A DNA stretch of 48,921 bases. It comes from Lachnospiraceae bacterium (GTDB lineage: Bacteria; Bacillota; Clostridia; Lachnospirales; Lachnospiraceae). Positions 43,329-48,921 of the stretch are shown in pieces (position 1 is the stretch's first letter; the number at the start of each line of letters is the position of its first letter). The notes below the pieces were generated by a model. It worked only from the letters and a program-made list of their open reading frames with translations. It had not been told where the DNA came from and searched no databases. The position numbers were made by a program, and so were the translations under genes. Location of the stretch: assembly GCA_022796475.1 (NCBI GenBank), contig JAAWIS010000018.1:1-48921 (forward strand), in the 5' to 3' direction.

Positions 43329-45488
43329 ATGGCAGAGGGCCCAGCAAATTATTTCGATCCCAGCAATTATGTGAACCGGGAGTTAAGCTGGCTTGAGTTT
43401 AACTATCGGGTTTTAAGCGAAGCAAGGGATAAAAATTTACCCTTGTTTGAACGCCTGAAATTTTTAAGTATTACTGCCAGCAATTTAGATGAATTTTTTA
43501 TGGTTCGGGTAGCTTCCCTCCGGGATATGGTTCATGCAAACTATACAAAGCCGGATATTGCCGGTTTAAAGCCGGAAGAGCAGTTGGAGAAAATTTCAGT
43601 GAAAACCCATGAACTGGTAGCTGTACAGTATTCTACTTACAACCGTTCCCTGCTTCCGGCTCTGCGTCTTCAGGGGCTTCATATAATTGAGGATCATGAA
43701 GATTTGACCAAGGAGCAGGGGAAATTTATCGATCGGTATTTTGAAGATAACGTATATCCGGTGCTGACACCTATGGCATTTGACTCTTCCCGTCCATTTC
43801 CGTTGGTGCGGAATAAGTCGCTGAATATTGCCGCACTTCTGAAAAAGAAAAAAGACAGCCATGGGGAATTGGATTTTGCCATGGTTCAGGTGCCTTCCGG
43901 GCTTCCTCGGGTAGTGGAGCTTCCGGTAACTGCCGGAGAGGAAGGAAGAGAGATGCGCAATGTAATTCTCTTAGAAGAGATTATCGAGCGCAATATGCAG
44001 GCTCTGTTTTTAAATTACGATATATTGGCGGCCCACCCCTTCCGGATCATGCGGAATGCAGACTTAACCATTGACGAGGAAGAGGCAGAAGACCTTTTAG
44101 AGGAGATTGAAAAGCAGCTTAAAAAGCGCCAGTGGGGAGAAGTAATCCGTTTGGAGGTAGAAGAAAAGGCAGATAAGCGGCTGCTTAAAATTTTAAGGAA
44201 AGAGCTGGAAGTAAGCGCACAGGATATTTTTGAGATCAGCGGGCCTTTGGATTTAACCGTTTTAATGAAGATGTACAGCGGATTAAACGGATTTGACAAT
44301 TTAAAGGCAGCAGGCTATACGCCTCAGCCAGTTCCTGCTTTTATGAATGATGATGACATTTTTTCAAATATCCAAAAGGGAGATATCCTGCTTCACCATC
44401 CATATCAGACCTTTGATCCGGTGGTAAATTTTGTGCGTACAGCGGCAAAAGATCCGGATGTGCTGGCAATTAAGCAGACCTTGTACCGGGTCAGCGGCAA
44501 TTCTCCTATTATTGCGGCTCTGGCATCGGCAGCGGATAATGGCAAGCAGGTTTCTGTACTGGTAGAATTAAAAGCAAGGTTTGATGAAGAAAATAATATT
44601 AATTGGGCGAAAAAGTTAGAAAAAGCCGGGTGCCACGTTATTTACGGGCTGGTAGGATTAAAAACACATTCAAAAATCACACTTGTGGTACGCCGGGAAG
44701 AGGACGGCATCCGCCGCTATGTGCATTTAGGGACTGGAAATTATAATGATTCCACTGCAAAATTGTACACTGACTGCGGGCTGATGACTTGTAATCCTTT
44801 AATCGGCGAAGACGCCACGGCTGTATTTAATATGCTGTCCGGCTATTCAGAGCCGCCTGCCTGGAATAAGCTGGCTGTTGCCCCGCTTTGGTTAAGAAAA
44901 CAATTTCTGCGGCTGATCCGGAGGGAAACAGCGTTTGCCAAGGCTGGACGGGAAGCCAGGATTATTGCCAAGATGAATTCTCTCTGTGATAAAGAAATTA
45001 TCGCTTCCCTATATGAGGCTTCCTGTGCCGGGGTAACAATCGAACTAATTATCCGGGGAATCTGCTGCTTAAAGGCAGGGATTCCAGGTTTAAGTGAAAG
45101 GATTACGGTCCATTCTATAGTAGGGAACTTTTTAGAGCACAGCCGGATCTTTTATTTTGAAAATGGCGGCGACAGCCAGATTTATATGGGAAGCGCCGAC
45201 TGGATGCCCAGGAACTTAGATAAGCGCGTTGAAATTGTATTTCCGGTGGAAAATGAGAAACTGAAAGAAGAAGTTTTCCATATTTTGGAAGTTGAGCTGG
45301 AAGATAATGTAAAAGCTCATATACTGCAGCCTGACGGTACGTATGAGAAGGTTGATAAACGAGGGAAAATCCTGGTAAATTCCCAGAAGCAATTCTGTGA
45401 GGAAGCAGTTTATCAGGCAAAAATGGCCAGGAAAGATGAAGATCTGGTCAGCACCAGAGTATTTGTTCCGGTAGAAAGTCAAAACTGA
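43329..45488 (+). CDS. ppk: Polyphosphate kinase 1
   Basis: A 719-residue enzyme that reversibly makes polyphosphate from ATP. The opening NRELSWLEFNYRVLSEA and SNLDEFFMVR are the N and head domain signatures. His447 (GLKTHSKITLVV) is the phosphorylated His and His604 (FLEHSRIFYF) the second catalytic His; YMGSADWMPRNLDKRVEI is conserved. ATG 43329 follows AGAGGAGGGTATAAAA. It is the last gene of the run, with a strong terminator 24 bases after its stop. Confidence 0.97.
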   Translation: MAEGPANYFDPSNYVNRELSWLEFNYRVLSEARDKNLPLFERLKFLSITASNLDEFFMVRVASLRDMVHANYTKPDIAGLKPEEQLEKISVKTHELVAVQYSTYNRSLLPALRLQGLHIIEDHEDLTKEQGKFIDRYFEDNVYPVLTPMAFDSSRPFPLVRNKSLNIAALLKKKKDSHGELDFAMVQVPSGLPRVVELPVTAGEEGREMRNVILLEEIIERNMQALFLNYDILAAHPFRIMRNADLTIDEEEAEDLLEEIEKQLKKRQWGEVIRLEVEEKADKRLLKILRKELEVSAQDIFEISGPLDLTVLMKMYSGLNGFDNLKAAGYTPQPVPAFMNDDDIFSNIQKGDILLHHPYQTFDPVVNFVRTAAKDPDVLAIKQTLYRVSGNSPIIAALASAADNGKQVSVLVELKARFDEENNINWAKKLEKAGCHVIYGLVGLKTHSKITLVVRREEDGIRRYVHLGTGNYNDSTAKLYTDCGLMTCNPLIGEDATAVFNMLSGYSEPPAWNKLAVAPLWLRKQFLRLIRRETAFAKAGREARIIAKMNSLCDKEIIASLYEASCAGVTIELIIRGICCLKAGIPGLSERITVHSIVGNFLEHSRIFYFENGGDSQIYMGSADWMPRNLDKRVEIVFPVENEKLKEEVFHILEVELEDNVKAHILQPDGTYEKVDKRGKILVNSQKQFCEEAVYQAKMARKDEDLVSTRVFVPVESQN

Positions 45489-45511
45489 AATCAGAAAGCG
45501 TTACAGCAAAT

Positions 45512-45554
45512 GCGAAGCCTGGAAAGGTTCATTTCCTGGCTTCGCTTAATTTTT
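45512..45554 (+). terminator. Intrinsic terminator after ppk
   Basis: GCGAAGCCTGGAAA (45512-45525) pairs with TTTCCTGGCTTCGC (45532-45545), one mismatch, followed by TTAATTTTT. Confidence 0.9.
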
Positions 45555-45590
45555 GGAGGACGGAAGCTTTGAAAGAGGGATTTTTTTATT

Positions 45591-45660
45591 TTGTAAGAGA
45601 ATTGTAATGTAAATCCAACCATGATATGGTAAACTATAAATGAAATTTTTGTGTTATAAT
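45591..45660 (+). promoter_or_regulatory. Promoter region and direct repeats before vanR-like gene
   Basis: TTGTAA occurs at 45591-45596 and 45602-45607, exactly 11 bases apart, the spacing PhoB/OmpR-family regulators use. The second copy is also a plausible -35, with TATGGT 17 bases on (45625-45630). Further down, TGTTATAAT (TATAAT at 45655-45660) is an extended -10. The 148 bases from there to the start codon hold no gene that I can see. Confidence 0.5.
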
Positions 45661-45807
45661 TTTAGGGAAATTTGACGGAAATGTGCAAGACAAATCGTTA
45701 TGAAAAATAGCTGAGTATCAGAAGATAATAAAATGCAAAAGGCAGGCGCTTTTGGAGCAGTATGAGAAAGCCTGAAAGCGGCTTAAGTAAGATAAGGAGG
45801 GCCGGAT

Positions 45808-46512
45808 ATGGCAGAAACCCGAATTTTAGTAGTAGATGATGAGAAAGAGATTGCAGATTTGATTGAAATTTATCTGGTAAGTGACGGATATAAGGTGCTG
45901 AAGGCGAATAATGCAGAGGAAGGCCTTGAGATTTTGGAAAAAGAGGAAATCCATCTGGTGCTTTTGGATATTATGATGCCGGGGATGAATGGGCTTGAGA
46001 TGTGTAAGAAGATACGGGAAACCAATAATATCCCGATTATCATGTTAAGCGCCAAATCTACAGATTTGGATAAGATTTTAGGACTGGGAACCGGGGCAGA
46101 CGACTATGTGACAAAACCCTTTAATCCGCTGGAGCTGACAGCCAGGGTAAAGTCCCAGCTTCGCCGCTATACCCAGTTAAATCCAAACAGCAGCATCCAC
46201 GAGTCAGGAAAAAACGAAATTTCCATAAAGGAACTGACTATCAATAAGGATAATCATAAAGTTACAGTAGACGGGGAAGAGATTAAACTGACTCCCATAG
46301 AGTTTGATATTTTATATTTGCTGGCATCTAATCCTGGGCGGGTATTCAGTACGGATGAGATTTTTGAGAATGTATGGAATGAGAAGGTATATGAAGCGAA
46401 TAATACGGTTATGGTACATATCCGCCGCCTGAGAGGAAAAATGAAGGAAGATACCAGGCAGAATAAAATTATAACAACAGTGTGGGGAGTAGGGTATAAG
46501 ATTGAAAAATAA
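45808..46512 (+). CDS. VanR-like response regulator
   Basis: A 234-residue OmpR-family regulator. The receiver has the acidic pair Asp10/Asp11, phospho-acceptor Asp54 (VLLDIMMPGMNGLEM), LSAKS and the conserved Lys (YVTKPFNP). The winged helix includes LTPIEFDILYLLASNPGRVF and ends NTVMVHIRRLRGKM ... VWGVGYKIEK. It resembles VanR, but no vanH/A/X genes follow, so calling it a vancomycin-resistance regulator is not justified. It starts with ATG behind AAGGAGGGCCGGAT. Its base composition matches the rest of the window, unlike the kinase gene that overlaps its end. Confidence 0.93.
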   Translation: MAETRILVVDDEKEIADLIEIYLVSDGYKVLKANNAEEGLEILEKEEIHLVLLDIMMPGMNGLEMCKKIRETNNIPIIMLSAKSTDLDKILGLGTGADDYVTKPFNPLELTARVKSQLRRYTQLNPNSSIHESGKNEISIKELTINKDNHKVTVDGEEIKLTPIEFDILYLLASNPGRVFSTDEIFENVWNEKVYEANNTVMVHIRRLRGKMKEDTRQNKIITTVWGVGYKIEK

Positions 46513-47653
46513 GGATATGAGCAGGCGGTTTTACGGGCGCATGGCGGCCAATATCGGCTACAGCGCCTTGATTGCCTGCATGATGGAAATTTTTCTGGTT
46601 ACGAATCTTTCCATTATTTCCAGGTATTTAAGCGAGCAGGGGAAGGAAAGCCGCCTGCTTCGCTTTTTGACCTGGGAGCAGGAAGGCATTGTGGGGATCC
46701 TCCTTTGCGTGCTTTTGGGGATCCTGGTATTTTCGGCGTCGTTTTTATTTCTGCAGCATAAATCCATGGTCTATATGGGGAAAATTTCCGCGGCGGTGCA
46801 AAATATTTCCCAGGGGGACTTAAATACTTCCATTGAGGTGGTGGGGGACGACGAGTTTTCCGCCATGGCGGCAAACTTAAATAAGATGGTAGGGGATATC
46901 CGGGAGCTGATGGACCGGGAACGGGAGTCGGAGAAAACGAAAAATGAGCTGATTACCAATATCGCCCATGATTTGCGCACGCCCCTGACTTCCATCATCG
47001 GATATTTGGAGCTTTTGTCCGGGGAGAAGGGGGAATCCCTTCCCCGGGATATGGAAAGGAAATATATCGGCATCGCGTATGTTAAGGCCAAACGGCTGGA
47101 AAACTTAATTGAGGATTTATTCGGCTTTACGAAAATGACCTATGGGAAGGTAGCCATGAAGGTGGCTCCCGTGGATATTATTAAGCTTCTGGAGCAGCTT
47201 TTGGAGGAGTTTTATCCCAGCTTTGCCGATAAAAACCTGGTCTATGAGCTAAAATCCAATGTGGCAGGCCAGGTGATTACCGCCGACGGAAATCTCCTGG
47301 CCCGTCTTTTTGATAATCTGATCAATAATGCCATCAAGTACGGCGCTGAGGGAAAGCGGATCCTGGTAAGGGTTCATGCCACGGAAGAAATTGTCACCGT
47401 GTCGGTGACGAATTACGGCTATGTGATCCCGGAAGAAGATATCCCGCTGCTGTTTAATAAATTTTACCGGGTGGAACAGTCCCGGTCGTTGGCCACCGGA
47501 GGCACAGGCCTGGGGCTGGCTATCGCAAAAAACATCGTGGATATGCACGGTGGGATTATCCAGGCATCCAGCGGCTTAAGCGGAACTACCTTTACCGTAA
47601 AGCTGAAGGTAAATTTTGATTTAAACAAGGAAAATTTTGGAAAGATTCGGTGA
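46502..47653 (+). CDS. VanS-like sensor histidine kinase
   Basis: A 383-residue kinase: membrane segments at about 18-38 and 62-84 with a short outside loop, then HAMP (about 85-140). His156 lies in NIAHDLRTPLTSIIGY; the ATP domain has N box (LFDNLINNAIKYG), a modified G1 region (VTNYGYVIPEEDIP), F box (FNKFYRVEQSRS) and G2 (GGTGLGLAIAKN). The loop is small, as in kinases that sense membrane-near or wall signals. The start may be TTG 46502 (11 bases inside the regulator gene) or ATG 46517. From here on the DNA is richer in G+C than the preceding genes. Confidence 0.92.
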   Translation: MKNKDMSRRFYGRMAANIGYSALIACMMEIFLVTNLSIISRYLSEQGKESRLLRFLTWEQEGIVGILLCVLLGILVFSASFLFLQHKSMVYMGKISAAVQNISQGDLNTSIEVVGDDEFSAMAANLNKMVGDIRELMDRERESEKTKNELITNIAHDLRTPLTSIIGYLELLSGEKGESLPRDMERKYIGIAYVKAKRLENLIEDLFGFTKMTYGKVAMKVAPVDIIKLLEQLLEEFYPSFADKNLVYELKSNVAGQVITADGNLLARLFDNLINNAIKYGAEGKRILVRVHATEEIVTVSVTNYGYVIPEEDIPLLFNKFYRVEQSRSLATGGTGLGLAIAKNIVDMHGGIIQASSGLSGTTFTVKLKVNFDLNKENFGKIR

Positions 47654-47659
47654 AATCTT

Positions 47660-48921
47660 ATGAGGCTGCAAAGACAAATCCAGGCAAGGGCTGCGGCACT
47701 TGCCATTCTTTCGTTTCTCCTTCTTTTCCCAGGAAAATTGGCCTGGGCGGCGGAAGGGGGACTGCCCTTCTGGGCAGAAAGCCGTTTTGCCGGCCAGGCG
47801 GATGAGGCCGGGAGAGCCGAGGGGTGGCCGGACGCAAAAGAGGCAGAGGCGGTAAATGCCGCCTACGGCTATAAAAACGCCCCGGTAGCCATGGAAGCCA
47901 GCTACGGCTATGATAATATGGCTAAGGGAGGGCGGTATCTCCCGGTTTACGTTACCCTTAAAAACCAGCGGAAGGAAGTTTTTAACGGGAGCCTTATGGT
48001 AAAGAGCAGGGAATCGGATTTAGATATTTATGAATATGAATATCCGGTTGCGCTGGAGGGCGAGGAAGCCGTCCAGATTAACTTAAACATCCCCTTAGGT
48101 CTTAGAAGCGATCAGATGTATGTAAAGCTTTACGATTCGCAGCGGAACCAGATCTTGCAGAAACGGTTAAAGATCAACTTCCGCCAGGACACGCCGGAGC
48201 TTTTGATCGGCACATTAAGCGATTCCCAGGATAAACTGGAATATTTGGATGATGTGGGGATCCGCTCCAGCACCTTGCGCACCAGGACCTGCGCCATGGT
48301 GGCGGGGAGCATTCCCCAGCAGGCGGCGGGCTTAGATCAGCTGGACGTGCTGCTAATCACTAATTATGACACCCGCCGGTTAAATGCCGGGCAGGCCGAT
48401 ACCATCCGGGAGTGGGTCAGCCGGGGCGGGATTTTGCTCCTGGGAACCGGGGCTGCCGGGCAGGAGGCGGTGGAAGCTTTCCTGGAAAATGAACTGGAGG
48501 GGGAGCTTTCGGAGCCGAAGGAGCGGACGGTAAATATGGGGGACGAGTTTGCCCTCTATGGGGCGGCGGATGTAAGGATCCCCCTGATGACTACGGAAGT
48601 AAAGGTAAAAGGAGGCACGCTGGTGCTTTCCGGGGACGGTTTCCCGGTGATTACTTCCCTAGTTCGTGGGAAAGGGATTATCGCGGTAGCGGCCTATGAT
48701 TTTTGCGATATCGGCAGCTTTTGTGAGGAGCATGGGTATGTGGATAAGATGTTTACCCGGCTTTTGGGGGATGAGCGGATACAGGAATTGGCCGAGTATC
48801 TTTACGACGGCGGGAACAGCCTGTATTGGAAGGCACAGAATATGCTGAATTTCGGATCCGCAGGCAGGCTTCCCAAGATATCTTTGTATGCGGTGGTGAT
48901 TTTCAGCTATATCCTGCTGGC
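47660..48921 (+). CDS. Large exported membrane protein, cut by the window end
   Basis: An open reading frame of 420 codons continuing past the window. It has a signal peptide ending AWA, then a beta-rich region beginning ASYGYDNMAKGGRYLPVYVT and containing ESDLDIYEYEYPVALEG, IPLGLRSDQ and QKRLKINF. A Rossmann/GATase1-like segment follows (LDVLLITNYDTRRL ... WVSRGGILLLGTGAA), then a strand-rich part, and the beginning of a membrane segment (LYAVVIFSYILL) at the edge. ATG 47660 is six bases after the kinase stop, with GGTGA upstream. I do not recognise a named family; it looks like part of the kinase's transcript and may be its target or partner. Confidence 0.8.
   Translation, partial: MRLQRQIQARAAALAILSFLLLFPGKLAWAAEGGLPFWAESRFAGQADEAGRAEGWPDAKEAEAVNAAYGYKNAPVAMEASYGYDNMAKGGRYLPVYVTLKNQRKEVFNGSLMVKSRESDLDIYEYEYPVALEGEEAVQINLNIPLGLRSDQMYVKLYDSQRNQILQKRLKINFRQDTPELLIGTLSDSQDKLEYLDDVGIRSSTLRTRTCAMVAGSIPQQAAGLDQLDVLLITNYDTRRLNAGQADTIREWVSRGGILLLGTGAAGQEAVEAFLENELEGELSEPKERTVNMGDEFALYGAADVRIPLMTTEVKVKGGTLVLSGDGFPVITSLVRGKGIIAVAAYDFCDIGSFCEEHGYVDKMFTRLLGDERIQELAEYLYDGGNSLYWKAQNMLNFGSAGRLPKISLYAVVIFSYILL

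Noticed and set aside
45808-47653. Vancomycin resistance cluster
   Set aside because: The two-component genes resemble VanRS, but no ligase, dehydrogenase or dipeptidase genes are present. Similar pairs are common in Clostridia.

Overview
The window looks like ordinary chromosome of a strictly anaerobic, low-to-mid GC Clostridia bacterium, most likely a Lachnospiraceae member. The reasons are the reverse rubrerythrin with a PerR-type regulator, the PotC-PotD fusion, the CmpB-type membrane protein, strong AGGAGG ribosome sites, and TTGACA/TATAAT promoters. The family is inferred from gene content and was not tested against a database. No rRNA, tRNA, CRISPR array or intact insertion sequence was seen.

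Layout. Positions 1-7.6 kb hold an accessory uptake locus: a LysR regulator, divergent tripartite tricarboxylate transporter genes (tctC-tctB-tctA), an MBL-fold hydrolase, a wrecked IlvD/Edd-family dehydratase, and a second LysR that is a visible paralog of the first. A 162-base imperfect palindrome fills the predicted leader of the first lysR. At 7.7-9.2 kb is an oxidative-stress pair (reverse rubrerythrin, PerR-like regulator). At 9.2-18.6 kb are a triple-S1-domain protein, a small alarmone synthetase, a membrane glycerophosphodiesterase, D-aminoacyl-tRNA deacylase, M18 aminopeptidase, a trigger-factor-like lipoprotein, xanthine phosphoribosyltransferase and a membrane-anchored metallophosphoesterase. 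At 18.6-22.3 kb (minus strand) a histidine kinase, a response regulator and a CcdA-thioredoxin fusion form an operon. At 22.3-25.6 kb are a DEAD-box RNA helicase, whose leader carries an intrinsic terminator, and nagA. At 25.6-27.5 kb are two paralogous small tyrosine recombinases, each with its own promoter using the same -35 and -10 hexamers. At 27.7-32.5 kb is a polyamine ABC transporter operon (potA, potB, potCD fusion) behind an XRE-cupin regulator gene with a near-perfect 15-base inverted repeat at its transcription start. At 32.6-36.2 kb are a lactonase-type beta-propeller protein, chorismate synthase, RpiB and a small secreted protein. At 36.2-45.5 kb a co-directional run carries cardiolipin synthase, a CmpB-family membrane protein, PlsC, chorismate mutase-prephenate dehydratase, a DUF815 ATPase, Ppx and Ppk1. 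At 45.6 kb to the end are a VanRS-like two-component system and the first part of a large exported protein; base composition rises sharply from the kinase gene onward.

How the genes fit together. The TTT locus probably imports an organic or sugar acid that the hydrolase and a now-dead dehydratase once processed. The XRE-cupin gene probably controls polyamine uptake and itself. The kinase-regulator-CcdA/TlpA operon links envelope sensing to extracytoplasmic thiol redox. Ppx and Ppk1 are translationally close and oppose each other in polyphosphate turnover. Nothing here is a clear new defence or biosynthetic system. The most testable unusual signals are the helicase leader terminator, the lysR leader palindrome, the XRE-cupin operator, the recombinase pair without a visible invertible target, and the composition step near 46.5 kb.
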